A stretch of 44,485 nt of DNA from Acetobacter orientalis (GTDB lineage Bacteria; Pseudomonadota; Alphaproteobacteria; Acetobacterales; Acetobacteraceae): positions 1-44,485 of the forward strand of contig NZ_BAMX01000037.1 of the NCBI RefSeq assembly GCF_000963965.1, read 5' to 3'. The stretch's first letter is position 1. Each line of letters begins with the position of its first letter. Below, piece after piece: positions 15,801 through 24,357 of this stretch. Under the pieces are notes generated by a model. The model was not told where the DNA came from, made no database searches, and saw nothing but the letters and a program-made list of their open reading frames with translations. The translations under genes were made by a program, and so were the position numbers.

Positions 15801-17411
15801 TTGCCCGGCTTTAAGGTAACCCAGCTTATTGCCAAATTGCGGCACGCTACCCCCGGCGTTACGCTTATTTCTCCGCCGCCGCACCACGATATTTACTCGA
15901 TCGAAGATCTGGCGCAGCTCATTTATGACCTGAAACAGATTAACCCAGATGCGACCGTTACCGTTAAACTGGTGGCACGCTCTGGCATTGGCACTATTGC
16001 TGCGGGTGTGGCGAAGGCGAAGGCTGATGCCATTCTTATTTCTGGCCACTCTGGTGGTACGGGCGCCAGCCCGCAAACATCTGTTAAATATGCTGGTCTG
16101 CCGTGGGAGTTGGGGCTGGCAGAGGCACACCAAGTGCTTATGCTTAACCGCCTGCGCCACCGCGTAAAACTGCGCACAGATGGTGGCATTAAAACAGGGC
16201 GCGATGTGGTTATTGCTGCCATGTTGGGTGCTGAAGAGTTTGGTATTGGCACAGCAAGCCTTGTGGCCATGGGCTGCATTATGGTGCGCCAGTGCCACTC
16301 TAACACCTGCCCGGTTGGCGTGTGCTCGCAAGATGAAGACTTGCGCAAGAAGTTTGAAGGCACGCCAGAAAAGGTTATCAACCTGTTCTCTTTCATTGCG
16401 GAAGATGTGCGCAATATTCTGGCCCAGCTTGGCTTTAGAACCATTAACGAGATTATTGGCCGTACAGACCTGCTGCGCCAGGTTTCTCGTGGGGCGGATT
16501 ATCTGGACGACCTTGACCTGAACTCTCTGCTCTCCCAAGCAGACCCCGGCCCTTATGCGCGCTATTGCACGCTTGAAGGCCGTAACGAAGTGCCAGATAC
16601 GCTAGACGCCCAAATGATTGGGGACGCAAAGCCCCTGTTTGACCATGGTGAGAAAATGCAGCTGCACTACAATGTGCAGAACACCCAGCGCGCCATTGGC
16701 ACGCGCATTTCCTCTCTCATTGTGCGGCAGTACGGCATGAAAACACTGGCGCCGGGCCACCTGACCGTGCGTTTGCGTGGGTCTGCCGGGCAGTCTTTGG
16801 GGGCGTTTGCGGTACAGGGCCTTAAGCTTGAAGTGTTGGGTGATGCCAACGACTATGTGGGCAAGGGGCTTTCTGGCGCAACCATTACGGTTAGGCCGTC
16901 TCCGTCTTCCAAACTGGTGTGCAACCAAAACGCCATTATTGGTAACACGGTGCTGTATGGGGCCACTGCGGGTGAGCTTTATGCGGCAGGGCAGGCGGGT
17001 GAGCGCTTTGCGGTGCGTAACTCTGGCGCGACAGCCGTGGTTGAAGGTTGTGGTTCTAACGCCTGCGAATATATGACCGGCGGCACGGTTGTGATCTTGG
17101 GCGGCATTGGCGACAATTTTGGCGCAGGCTTTACCGGCGGCATGGCCTTTGTGCTGGATGACAACAACAGCTTTGAGCGCAAAGTTAACCCTGAATCTCT
17201 ACTATGGGCACGGGTTGAGCAAGGCGAGTGGGCAGACAAGCTACGTGCTTTGGTTGAACGCCATGTAACTGAAACAGGCTCACCTTACGCCACGATGTTG
17301 TTGCACAAGTGGGAAGAAGTGCTGCCCCGCTTCTGGCAGGTTGTGCCGCGTGACTATGCGCGCATTATCGGCTTTAGCGTGCCAGAGGTTGCACAAAAGC
17401 GTTCTGCCTAA
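12858..17411 (+). CDS. gltB: Glutamate synthase (NADPH) large subunit
   Basis: The 1517-residue alpha subunit of GOGAT releases ammonia from glutamine, channels it, and makes glutamate from 2-oxoglutarate. Cys40 in DSCGVGLIA is the N-terminal nucleophile after removal of a 39-residue propeptide, close to known propeptide lengths. The class II amidotransferase domain spans about residues 40-430. The FMN-binding synthase domain contains GHSGGTGASPQTSVKYAG and the 3Fe-4S cysteines Cys1140, Cys1146 and Cys1151 (CIMVRQCHSNTC). The C-terminal glycine-rich beta-helix (GXXGXXXG repeats such as YVGKGLSGATITV, GGTVVILGGIGDNFGAG) covers the last 270 residues. A GCAGGGA lies 9 bases before the ATG. Length and all motifs are complete. 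Confidence 0.98.
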   Translation: MDKLQNTQGPESAEQFFTAWDANVKALDGLYDPADERDSCGVGLIAALDGKSRRDVVEAGIAALSAIWHRGAVDADGKTGDGAGIHVEIPQGFFADAITSTGDQQPEAGTIIAVGQVFLPKTDMVAQEQCRQIIESEILAFGYGIYGWRQVPIDTSCIGEKANATRPEIEQIMIRNLPGKAEEAFERDLYVIRRKIEKAAIAAQVDLYICSLSCRSIIYKGMFLAEHLTEFYPDLLDKRFTSRFAIYHQRYSTNTFPTWKLAQPFRRLAHNGEINTISGNINWMKSHETRLSHPNLDPWMTDIKPLVQAGGSDTAVLDNVFELLTFAGRDAPAAKTLMIPASVGGNSSMKQSHKDMFAYCNAVMEPWDGPAALCATDGRWVVAGLDRSGLRPLRYTVTDNDLLIVGSETGMVRVPEANIVTRGRLGPGDVIGVDLQEAKLYGNEELLDLLAARQEFSSWVGRIQKIGSIVRSDVTEPVNYETETLRRRQLAVGTTLEELEAILHPMVETGSEAVGSMGDDTPLAVLSPRYRGLAHYFRQGFSQVTNPPIDSLRESRVMSLVTRLGNLGNILDQSADQCEMLQLPSPVLTSGEYEALVSFCGASACVVDCTFPVKDGEAGLRDAIARIRREAEEAVRGGCTHVFLSDENQSIDRAYIPMILATAAVHTHLVRNSLRTFTSLNVRTSSAMDVHAIAVTIGVGATTVNPYLAQECIADRYRRGLFGKLTLRECMERYRKAVDKGLLKIMSKMGISIVASYRGGCNFEAVGLSRALTAEFFPGMPSRISGIGLSGIARNVLTFHGEAWNTASLTLPVGGLYKMRRGGEVHAFDGNLIHMLQTAVATDSFTIYKRYADAVQAQPPVALRDLLDFREGRTPIPVEEVESITQLRKRLIAPAISLGALSPEAHETLSIAMNRIGAKSDSGEGGEDPARAKPRANGDNASSAIKQVASGRFGVTAQYLNDCRELEIKVAQGAKPGEGGQLPGFKVTQLIAKLRHATPGVTLISPPPHHDIYSIEDLAQLIYDLKQINPDATVTVKLVARSGIGTIAAGVAKAKADAILISGHSGGTGASPQTSVKYAGLPWELGLAEAHQVLMLNRLRHRVKLRTDGGIKTGRDVVIAAMLGAEEFGIGTASLVAMGCIMVRQCHSNTCPVGVCSQDEDLRKKFEGTPEKVINLFSFIAEDVRNILAQLGFRTINEIIGRTDLLRQVSRGADYLDDLDLNSLLSQADPGPYARYCTLEGRNEVPDTLDAQMIGDAKPLFDHGEKMQLHYNVQNTQRAIGTRISSLIVRQYGMKTLAPGHLTVRLRGSAGQSLGAFAVQGLKLEVLGDANDYVGKGLSGATITVRPSPSSKLVCNQNAIIGNTVLYGATAGELYAAGQAGERFAVRNSGATAVVEGCGSNACEYMTGGTVVILGGIGDNFGAGFTGGMAFVLDDNNSFERKVNPESLLWARVEQGEWADKLRALVERHVTETGSPYATMLLHKWEEVLPRFWQVVPRDYARIIGFSVPEVAQKRSA

Positions 17412-17440
17412 AAATTAGGGCGCTTATTACAGCCTAAAAC

Positions 17441-17486
17441 AGGGCGGGGTAGGGGTGTGTAGCCTTTGCCCCGCCCTTGTTGTTTG
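17441..17486 (+). terminator. Terminator of gltDB
   Basis: A GC-rich 9-bp perfect stem (17441-17449 with 17469-17477), extended by four more pairs with one bulge, is followed by TTGTTGTTT. It lies 30 bases after the gltB stop codon. Confidence 0.75.
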
Positions 17487-17500
17487 CAGTGTGATCGGCG

Positions 17501-17537
17501 TTGCATATTGTGGGGTCGCGCAAGGTAAAATTGCGCG
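17501..17537 (+). promoter_or_regulatory. Possible pepF promoter with overlapping palindrome
   Basis: TTGCAT (17501-17506) and TAAAAT (17526-17531) could be -35 and -10 boxes, with a long 19-base spacer. The -10 lies inside a perfect inverted repeat CGCGCAA-N7-TTGCGCG (17517-17523 with 17531-17537), shaped like a repressor operator. Which regulator would bind is not known. Confidence 0.4.
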
Positions 17538-17550
17538 TTAGAGTGGGGGT

Positions 17551-19392
17551 ATGCAACACACGACGCTCTTCCCCCGTTTTCAGCAGTTTCCGGCTTTGGC
17601 CGCTGAAACGGCTGTGTCTTCTCCCTCTCTGGCTGCTGCCGGGTTGCCCCGGTGGGACTTGTCTGCGCTGTATGTCAGTATGGACGACCCTGCCCTAACG
17701 CGGGATTTGGCCGAGGCTGAAAAAAATGCCAAAGCCTTTGCCGCGCGCTATCAGGGTAAGCTTGCCGGGCTCTCTGGTGCGGCCCTTGCGGCTGCGATTG
17801 CCGATAACGAGGCGATAGACGAAATATTGGGTAAGGCAGGGTCTTATACCTCTTTGTTGTTTGCCGCCAATTCGTCTGACCCGGCTATTAGCCGGTTTAG
17901 CCAGTCTATTAACGAGCGCCTGACCGATATTTCTGGCGATCTGTTGTTTTTTACACTCGAGATTAACCGCATTGATGATGCGGCTCTGGACGAAAAACTT
18001 AAAGACCCGGCATTAGCGCATTGGGCACCATTTTTGCGTGATACGCGGCTTTTCCGCCCGCATCAGCTTTCTGATGATGTTGAAAAAGTGCTGCTGGAAA
18101 AATCAGTTACCGGTGCGCAGTCTTGGTGCCGGTTGTTTGATGAGACCATTGCCGCCCTGCGCGTAACCCTAGACGGGCAGAGCGTTACAGTCGGTGAAGC
18201 CCTTAACCGCTTGTCTGATACAGACCGCAGCGTGCGTGAGCGGGCAGGCAAAGCTGTTGGGGCTGTGTTTGCAGATAATATTCGCCTTTTTGCGCTTATT
18301 ACCAACACTTTAGCCAAAGATAAGGCCGTAACTGATGGCCTGCGGCATTTTGCACGGCCTACCTCGTCTCGCAATTTGTCTAACATGGTTGAAGATGAAG
18401 TGGTGGATGCGCTGGTTTCTGCCGTGCGGGCAGACTACCCCCGTCTTGCCCACAGGTATTACAGCCTAAAAGCGCAATGGATGGGGCTGGACAAGCTGGA
18501 GCATTGGGACAGAAACGCCCCGCTACCCGGCACAGAAGATCGTAAAATTCCGTGGGATGAAGCCAAGCAAATTGTACAAAAGGCTTACACAGACTTTGAC
18601 CCCCGCATGGGCAAGGTCATTAACACCTTTCTGACCAACCCATGGATAGATGTGCCACCGGCCCCCGGTAAATCTCCTGGTGCGTTTGCGCACCCCACGG
18701 TGCCATCTGCCCACCCCTTTATTTTGCTGAACTACCATGGCCGCACCCGTGATGTGATGACACTGGCGCATGAGTTGGGCCATGGGGTGCACCAGGTATT
18801 GGCTGCCAAGCAAGGGTATTTTCTGTCTAACACGCCCCTAACTTTGGCTGAGACAGCCAGCGTGTTTGGCGAGATGCTTACCTTCCAGTCTTTGTTAGAT
18901 GCAGAGCAAGACCCGGCGCGTAAACGCACTTTGCTGGCTGGCAAGGTTGAGGATATGCTCAACACTGTTGTGCGCCAGATTGCGTTTTACGAGTTTGAAA
19001 CCCGCGTGCATGACGCCCGCAAACAAGGCGAACTGCTACCAGAGCAGATTGGTGCAATCTGGCAGCAGGTACAAACTGAAAGCCTTGGCCCAGCATTTAA
19101 CTTTACGCCCGACTATGACGTGTTTTGGGCGTATATTCCCCATTTCATTCATTCACCGTTCTATGTTTACGCCTATGCCTTTGGCGATTGCTTGGTAAAC
19201 GCTCTGTATGGGGTTTACAGCGATGGTGCGCCGGGCTTTGCTGACAAGTATATTGCTATGCTGGAAGCAGGTGGCACCTTGCGACACAAAGAGCTTTTAG
19301 CCCCCTTTGGGCTAGATGCGTCTGACCCGCAGTTTTGGCGTAAAGGGCTGGATGTTATTTCTGGCTTTATTGACCAGTTGGAGCAGGTCTAA
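17551..19392 (+). CDS. pepF: Oligoendopeptidase F, M3 family
   Basis: A 613-residue cytoplasmic zinc metallopeptidase that degrades oligopeptides. The active site is HELGH (His407, Glu408, His411) with the third zinc ligand Glu434 in LAETASVFGE, 22 residues later, as in the M3B pepF clade. Also typical are HPFILLNYHGRTRDVMTLAHE before the site and the C-terminal PHFIHSPFYVYAYAFGDCLVNALY substrate-closing segment. A purine-rich GAGTGGGGGT precedes the ATG. It is followed after 2 bases by the ABC1 kinase gene, so the two are very likely co-transcribed. Confidence 0.95.
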   Translation: MQHTTLFPRFQQFPALAAETAVSSPSLAAAGLPRWDLSALYVSMDDPALTRDLAEAEKNAKAFAARYQGKLAGLSGAALAAAIADNEAIDEILGKAGSYTSLLFAANSSDPAISRFSQSINERLTDISGDLLFFTLEINRIDDAALDEKLKDPALAHWAPFLRDTRLFRPHQLSDDVEKVLLEKSVTGAQSWCRLFDETIAALRVTLDGQSVTVGEALNRLSDTDRSVRERAGKAVGAVFADNIRLFALITNTLAKDKAVTDGLRHFARPTSSRNLSNMVEDEVVDALVSAVRADYPRLAHRYYSLKAQWMGLDKLEHWDRNAPLPGTEDRKIPWDEAKQIVQKAYTDFDPRMGKVINTFLTNPWIDVPPAPGKSPGAFAHPTVPSAHPFILLNYHGRTRDVMTLAHELGHGVHQVLAAKQGYFLSNTPLTLAETASVFGEMLTFQSLLDAEQDPARKRTLLAGKVEDMLNTVVRQIAFYEFETRVHDARKQGELLPEQIGAIWQQVQTESLGPAFNFTPDYDVFWAYIPHFIHSPFYVYAYAFGDCLVNALYGVYSDGAPGFADKYIAMLEAGGTLRHKELLAPFGLDASDPQFWRKGLDVISGFIDQLEQV

Positions 19393-19394
19393 CC

Positions 19395-20756
19395 ATGGCC
19401 GAGCGCGATCTTGATAACACAGGTATGCTGGGTGAGTTGCGCCGTATGGTGCAGACCACCGGCACAGTTGGCGGTATTGCGGCCCGTTTTGCAGGGCACA
19501 AAATGGGCTTGCGCACAACAGGTAGCACTTACGCAGAAGACCTGAAGGGCGTTTTAGGGGGGCTGAAAGGCCCGCTTATGAAAGCCGCCCAGCTTTTGGC
19601 GACCATTCCCGGTGCGTTGCCTGATGAATACGCCAAAGAGCTAGCCGAACTCCAGTCTAACGCGCCACCCATGGGTTGGAATTTTGTGCGCAGGCGCATG
19701 ACGGCAGAACTCGGGCCGGGGTGGGAGAAAAATTTTCGCTCTTTCGGGCGCGAGGCCTCTGCTGCGGCAAGCCTTGGGCAGGTGCACCAAGCCATTTTGA
19801 ATGATGGCCGCCGGGTTGCGTGTAAGCTGCAATATCCAGACATGAAAGCTGCCGTTGAGTCTGACCTGCGGCAGTTCCGTATGGCTATTGGGGTTTACCA
19901 CAAGCTTGATAACGCCATACGCCAAGATGATGTGGTGGAAGAGTTAACCGAGCGCCTGCATGAAGAGCTGGATTACACGCGCGAGGCCGCCAATATGCGG
20001 CTCTACAAAACCATTTTGGAAGAATGCCCCGAAATTACGGTGCCCGAACCCATAGATGCGTTATCAACCCGGCGTTTGCTCACGATGGAATGGGTAACAG
20101 GCCGTGGTCTGAACGCTGCCATTGAAGCAGGGTTAAGCGAAGAGCAGAAAAAACGCATAGCCCGCAGCCTGTTTAGGGCGTGGTATTTGCCACTATACCG
20201 CTATGGCGTTGTGCACGGTGACCCCCATATGGGTAACTTTACCCTGCGTGATGATTACGGCCTTAATTTGCTCGACTTTGGGGCTATTCGTATCTTCAAG
20301 CCGTCTTTCATTAAAGGGAATATTGACCTTTACCGGGCGTTGGAAACCAAAGACAAAGACCTAGCCACCCAAGCCTATGCAGCATGGGGCTTTACCAACC
20401 TAACCTCTGAAAAAGTGGATGTGTTGAACGAGTGGGCAGGCTTCTTGTTTGAGCCGCTGATGGATAATCGTGAGCGCTATATTCAAGACAGTGAAAACCC
20501 CGGCCACGGGCGCGAGGTGCTAAGCAAGGTGCATGACGGCTTGCAGCGCACTGGGGGGGTACGCCTACCGCGTGAATTTGTGCTGGTAGACCGCTCAGCC
20601 GTAGGGCTTGGCTCGGTCTTTATGCGGCTCAAGGTTAAAATGAACTGGTATGAGCTGTTTCAGGAAATTGTGGGTGAGTTTGATGAGCAGGCTTTGGCCG
20701 ACCGTCAGGCTGCGGCTATTCAGGCAGCCCGTTTTCCTGAACCACCAGTGATTTAA
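19395..20756 (+). CDS. ABC1/AarF/UbiB-family atypical kinase
   Basis: A 453-residue member of the UbiB/ADCK family of atypical kinases or ATPases, linked in other species to ubiquinone synthesis and lipid handling. The alanine-rich loop AAASLGQVH, the VACKLQYP lysine strand, the catalytic VHGDPHMGNF (Asp276) and the metal-binding LLDFGAIR (Asp294) are present. The N-terminal signature that is usually KxGQ reads KAAQ here (Lys63 to Gln66), keeping Lys and Gln but not Gly. It lacks the C-terminal transmembrane pair of E. coli UbiB and looks soluble. It starts 2 bases after the pepF stop. It should not be called ubiB without further evidence. Confidence 0.88.
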   Translation: MAERDLDNTGMLGELRRMVQTTGTVGGIAARFAGHKMGLRTTGSTYAEDLKGVLGGLKGPLMKAAQLLATIPGALPDEYAKELAELQSNAPPMGWNFVRRRMTAELGPGWEKNFRSFGREASAAASLGQVHQAILNDGRRVACKLQYPDMKAAVESDLRQFRMAIGVYHKLDNAIRQDDVVEELTERLHEELDYTREAANMRLYKTILEECPEITVPEPIDALSTRRLLTMEWVTGRGLNAAIEAGLSEEQKKRIARSLFRAWYLPLYRYGVVHGDPHMGNFTLRDDYGLNLLDFGAIRIFKPSFIKGNIDLYRALETKDKDLATQAYAAWGFTNLTSEKVDVLNEWAGFLFEPLMDNRERYIQDSENPGHGREVLSKVHDGLQRTGGVRLPREFVLVDRSAVGLGSVFMRLKVKMNWYELFQEIVGEFDEQALADRQAAAIQAARFPEPPVI

Positions 20757-20790
20757 CGCCGAATAAAGTACCCTAGCGTGTGGTGAATGG

Positions 20791-20824
20791 CCCCCACAGT
20801 TTTGCTGTGGGGGTTATTTTATTT
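20791..20824. terminator. Bidirectional terminator between ABC1 kinase and lipoprotein genes
   Basis: A perfect 9-bp stem (20791-20799 with 20805-20813, loop TTTTG) is followed by TTATTTTATTT on the plus strand. On the minus strand it lies about 10 bases past the lipoprotein stop codon, with a weaker T stretch, so it may serve both convergent genes. Confidence 0.88.
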
Positions 20825-21413
20825 AGTAGGCCTGAAAATTGGGTTGCTTCAGGTGGGCTTGGTTATATTCCAACTGCTCTTTGGTAAGCTGGAAGCCCAC
20901 TTCAAAGCGGTAATCAGATTCGATATTTTTGGGCACAATCGGCAGGTCAACGGTAATGACGTGCGTGTCTGTGGTGAAGCTGGACAGGTTGGCCGGGAAC
21001 TGGAACGTGTGGTGGAAGATGTGTTTATTAACAATCTTGTCACCATGTAGCACGGCGACAAACCATGGCAGGGTTATGGTGCCATCGTGTGCGGCCATGC
21101 CACGGGTTACAACCATGCGCAAAGCGATTCGGGTTTTCAGGTCTTTTGTGCCACCGGCTAGGCAATCGCCCTGAAGTTTAAGAATGCTGGCCCGTGTGAC
21201 CAAATGCGGGAATGTGGTCGCTTTACCATCGTACTGGTAGTAGTCAGCCGCTTCTGGCGGAATATGCGTAAGCGGGCAGCTTGGCGCAAAGGCGAGAGAG
21301 GCATCTTCTTCCTCGCTGCAGCCAGCAAGCGGTGTTAGCAGCCCTAATGCTGCAAGACCATACAGCGCAAAGCGCGGCAAAAAGCGGTGCGGGCGGGTCA
21401 GGTCAAGCGACAT
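20823..21413 (-). CDS. Putative lipoprotein, unknown function
   Basis: A 196-residue exported protein. The N-terminus has Arg residues, a hydrophobic stretch (FALYGLAALGLLTPL) and a lipobox LAGC, so Cys32 would be lipidated. The residue after Cys is Ser, which suggests outer-membrane sorting. The mature part opens with an acidic SEEEDA and contains SCPLTHIPPEA and a second Cys in LQGDCLAGG, which could form a disulfide. It then has a beta-rich body (LKTRIALRMVVTRG, WFVAVLHGDKIVNK, HVITVDLPIV, YRFEVGFQLTKEQLEYN). It resembles uncharacterised alphaproteobacterial lipoproteins I have no name for. The Shine-Dalgarno sequence is poor. Its terminator is shared with the convergent kinase gene. Confidence 0.75.
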   Translation of the reverse strand: MSLDLTRPHRFLPRFALYGLAALGLLTPLAGCSEEEDASLAFAPSCPLTHIPPEAADYYQYDGKATTFPHLVTRASILKLQGDCLAGGTKDLKTRIALRMVVTRGMAAHDGTITLPWFVAVLHGDKIVNKHIFHHTFQFPANLSSFTTDTHVITVDLPIVPKNIESDYRFEVGFQLTKEQLEYNQAHLKQPNFQAY

Positions 21414-21654
21414 ATGCGAATCCGGGTTTGTGGTTTAAAAGGTTGAAACGGGCCAAAACAAAACCATACTCATGGGCATAACAGGTCTTTGCGGGGCATC
21501 AATACCTTAAAACGGCTTGCATCAACCCCGCGCTTTGCGTAGGCCATGCGCACGGTTACCCTACCTTCTCCGGGTTTCGGGCACAGCCTCTTTTTAATAT
21601 GCTACGTCATATCTCGTTTCTTCTCTACCGTTTGCCGCAAGTTTGGGGAACAAC

Positions 21655-22656
21655 ATGCCCGATCAAACTCAGACCGTTGCTCCAGCCGATACCAATACGG
21701 CAGTGCACGATAATACCTTAAAAGTTCTTCTGGCAGGCCCGCGTGGCTTTTGTGCTGGTGTTGACCGCGCCATTCGGGTGGTTGAAGAAGCCATCCGCCG
21801 GTATGGCGCGCCTGTGTATGTGCGCCATGAAATTGTGCACAACCGCACCGTGGTAGAAGAGCTGGAAGCCCAAGGCGCCATTTTTGTGGAAGAACTCGAC
21901 GAAGTGCCACCAGATGGCCACGTTGTGTTTTCTGCCCATGGTGTGCCCAAAACCGTGCCAGCCGAGGCTGAGCGCCGCAACCTTTTGTACCTAGATGCCA
22001 CATGCCCGCTTGTGTCTAAGGTGCACCGTGAGGCTGAGCGCCATTTTGCTGGCGGTGGCCCCGACAGCCGCCATATTCTGATGATTGGCCACGCAGGCCA
22101 CCCAGAAGTGGTGGGGACAATGGGCCAACTACCCGTTGGTGCCGTAACCCTGATTAACGATGCCGATGAAGCCCGCAGCGTACAGCCAGCAGACCCGGCA
22201 CGCTTGGCCTTTATTACCCAGACCACCCTTTCTGTTGATGATACGGCAGAAATTGTGGACATTCTGCGCGAGCGTTTCCCGCTGATTGAAGGGCCAAAGC
22301 GCGAAGATATTTGCTACGCGACCACCAACCGGCAGGAAGCCGTTAAAGCCATTGCCCCAGAATGTGATCTGGTGATTGTTATTGGCTCACCTAACTCTTC
22401 TAACTCGCAACGCCTGCGGGAAGTGGCCGAGCGCTCTGGCGCACGCCGCGCCCTGCTGGTGCCCCGCCTTAACGCGCTAGACTGGTCTGTGCTGGACGGT
22501 GTGAAAACACTGGGCATTACAGCTGGTGCCTCTGCCCCAGAAGCGCTGGTGCAGGAAATGGTAACCGAACTGGCTAAGCGTTATACGCTGTGCATAGACG
22601 AACGCACGGTGAAGGAAGAGAACGTGACCTTCCGCCTGCCTGCGCCACTCGGCTAA
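21655..22656 (+). CDS. ispH: 4-hydroxy-3-methylbut-2-enyl diphosphate reductase
   Basis: This 333-residue iron-sulfur enzyme performs the last step of the MEP pathway, making IPP and DMAPP, the precursors of ubiquinone, undecaprenol and hopanoids. The three cluster cysteines are present: Cys33 (GPRGFCAGV), Cys117 ([11 protein letters not shown]) and Cys220 ([11 protein letters not shown]). Substrate-binding [27 protein letters not shown] and [10 protein letters not shown] are also intact. The ATG at 21655 has GGGGA 6 bases upstream. A roughly 20-residue polar N-terminal extension precedes the conserved core. It heads the ispH-thrB-rnhA cluster, an order common in alphaproteobacteria. The link to hopanoids through hpnR further on is metabolic, not an operon. 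Confidence 0.97.
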   Translation: MPDQTQTVAPADTNTAVHDNTLKVLLAGPRGFCAGVDRAIRVVEEAIRRYGAPVYVRHEIVHNRTVVEELEAQGAIFVEELDEVPPDGHVVFSAHGVPKTVPAEAERRNLLYLDATCPLVSKVHREAERHFAGGGPDSRHILMIGHAGHPEVVGTMGQLPVGAVTLINDADEARSVQPADPARLAFITQTTLSVDDTAEIVDILRERFPLIEGPKREDICYATTNRQEAVKAIAPECDLVIVIGSPNSSNSQRLREVAERSGARRALLVPRLNALDWSVLDGVKTLGITAGASAPEALVQEMVTELAKRYTLCIDERTVKEENVTFRLPAPLG

Positions 22657-22669
22657 GGTTTGCTGCTTC

Positions 22670-23644
22670 ATGGCCGTTTATACGGATGTAAGTGATGAGG
22701 CACTGGCGACCTTTTTGGCAGGCTATGCCATTGGGGAGTTGGTTGCCTTTCGCGGCATTGCCGAAGGGGTAGAAAACAGCAACTTTCAACTGCGCACCAC
22801 ACAGGGAGATTTTATTCTCACCCTGTATGAAAAGCGGGTGAATGTGCGCGAGCTGCCGTGGTTTTTGGGCTTGATGCAGCACGTGGCAGGGCAGGGCGTA
22901 TCTTGCCCCCAGCCTGTGGCTGACAAAGCTGGTGTGTTGCTTAACACTCTAGCAGGTAGGCCCGCTGCCATTACAACCTTTTTGCCCGGCGTATGGCCCC
23001 GCCGCATAAGGCTGGCCCATTGCCGCCCCTTGGGGCAGGCTTTGGCACGGTTGCATGCCGCAGGGCAAAGCTACGCGCCTGTACGCCCCAATAGTTTGGG
23101 GCCAGAGGCATGGCCGCCTTTATTTGAAAGCTGCCGTGCCGGAGCCAATGCCGTGCTACCGGGGCTGGAAGCCGAGCTAGATGCAGCTTTGGCCCGTATT
23201 GTGCCGTTTTGGCCGGGTAACGGGGCAAACCCAGACCTGCCACGTGGGCAAATTCATGCCGATTTGTTTCCCGATAACGTGTTTTTCCTCAAAGACAGCG
23301 TATCTGGGCTGATAGACTTCTATTTTGCCTGCACCGACATGCTGGCGTACGACATTGCCATTTGCTTAAATGCGTGGTGCTTTGAAGAAGACGGCTCTTT
23401 TAATGTGACCTTTGCCCGGCACCTGTTGCAGGGGTACGAAGACATACGCCCGCTTACCCAGCCCGAGCGAGACGCCTTGCCTGTGCTGGCCCGTGGTGCG
23501 GCTATGCGCTTTTTGCTAACCCGCCTGTATGACTGGATTAACACCCCGGCAGATGCGCTGGTAACCCCCAAAGACCCGCTGGATTACCTAAAGCGCCTGC
23601 GCTTTCATCTGGCAACGGAGACGCTTGATGGATACGGAGTCTGA
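22670..23644 (+). CDS. thrB: Homoserine kinase, APH-fold type
   Basis: A 324-residue kinase that phosphorylates homoserine for threonine synthesis. It belongs to the aminoglycoside-phosphotransferase-like ThrB family of alphaproteobacteria and pseudomonads, not the GHMP family of E. coli. Visible marks are [28 protein letters not shown] at the N-terminus (ATP loop and lysine strand), the catalytic [12 protein letters not shown] and the metal-binding [25 protein letters not shown]. It begins 13 bases after ispH with a weak ribosome site, and its end overlaps rnhA by 17 bases, so the three genes form an operon. Confidence 0.94.
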   Translation: MAVYTDVSDEALATFLAGYAIGELVAFRGIAEGVENSNFQLRTTQGDFILTLYEKRVNVRELPWFLGLMQHVAGQGVSCPQPVADKAGVLLNTLAGRPAAITTFLPGVWPRRIRLAHCRPLGQALARLHAAGQSYAPVRPNSLGPEAWPPLFESCRAGANAVLPGLEAELDAALARIVPFWPGNGANPDLPRGQIHADLFPDNVFFLKDSVSGLIDFYFACTDMLAYDIAICLNAWCFEEDGSFNVTFARHLLQGYEDIRPLTQPERDALPVLARGAAMRFLLTRLYDWINTPADALVTPKDPLDYLKRLRFHLATETLDGYGV

Positions 23645-24110
23645 CCAAAGCTCTGCACCAGAGCAGAGCATCGTTGAAATCTGGACAGATGGCGGCTGCC
23701 GCCCTAACCCCGGCCCCGGTGGCTGGGGGGTGTTGCTACGCTTTAAAGGTGTAGAGCGCGAGATGTCTGGCGGGGAGTTGGAGACAACCAACAACCGCAT
23801 GGAACTAACCGCAGCCGCTGAAGCCCTTGAAAGCCTAAAACGCCCTTGCGTTGTGCACCTGCACACAGACAGCGAGTATGTGCGCAACGGTATTACGCGC
23901 TGGCATACAGGCTGGGTGCGCCGTAACTGGCGCAATGCCTCAGGTGACCCGGTAGCCAATATGGATTTATGGCGCAGGTTGTTAGAGGCCAATAAGCGGC
24001 ATGATGTGTCTTGGTTTTGGGTAAAAGGCCATTCTGGCGTACCAGAAAATGAGCGCGTTGATGAACTGGCAACACAAGGCCGCATTGATATTGAAAACGC
24101 GCAAAAGTAA
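23628..24110 (+). CDS. rnhA: Ribonuclease HI
   Basis: A 160-residue nuclease that cuts RNA in RNA-DNA hybrids, removing primers and R-loops. The four catalytic carboxylates are present: Asp21 (WTDGG), Glu59 ([12 protein letters not shown]), Asp81 (HTDSEYV) and Asp145 (ERVDELA). The handle region [22 protein letters not shown] and the VKGHSG motif are intact. The ATG at 23628 lies inside the end of thrB with GGAG 7 bases upstream, so translation is coupled to thrB. An adjacent TTG at 23625 is less likely. The start has a short polar extension of about 13 residues. Confidence 0.96.
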   Translation: MDTESDQSSAPEQSIVEIWTDGGCRPNPGPGGWGVLLRFKGVEREMSGGELETTNNRMELTAAAEALESLKRPCVVHLHTDSEYVRNGITRWHTGWVRRNWRNASGDPVANMDLWRRLLEANKRHDVSWFWVKGHSGVPENERVDELATQGRIDIENAQK

Positions 24111-24357
24111 GGGTCTGGTTACTGTAGAAACGGCACTTTAAAAGGCTGTTTTAAAAAATTGCGCGTTGGGTAGGGTTTGCCTTTTTAAGTTTGCGCACAC
24201 ACGGCTTAATTTTGCGCGTGCACGGCCTTTTTGCCCAACTCAGCAGTATTGCGGCCTCTGTTAGGGGCAAAAACAGTGAGCCCAACCCTAAGGGCTCATT
24301 TTTAGACGCAGTTGCTGAGTTTGTGGCTGCTTCTAAAAAGGGCTGGGTGTTTGGCTC
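24111..24357. other. Intergenic region after rnhA
   Basis: About 250 bases between convergent genes. No supported coding frame was found; the one long frame (from 24191) lacks a good ribosome site and recognisable content. A clear terminator sits 167 bases after the rnhA stop, so either rnhA has a long 3' tail or a small RNA ends there. Confidence 0.4.
24277..24303 (+). terminator. Intrinsic terminator downstream of rnhA
   Basis: A perfect 7-bp stem TGAGCCC/GGGCTCA (24277-24283 with 24292-24298, 8-base loop) is followed by five T residues on the plus strand. Its minus-strand reading also has a nearby T tract, so it may also serve the convergent TraB/GumN gene. Confidence 0.75.

Noticed and set aside
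15036..16538. A 500-codon open frame on the strand opposite gltB
   Set aside because: It lies wholly inside gltB, whose motifs are complete. Its translation is rich in Asn, His and Arg, the look of a mirror frame of a biased codon set, with no family features.
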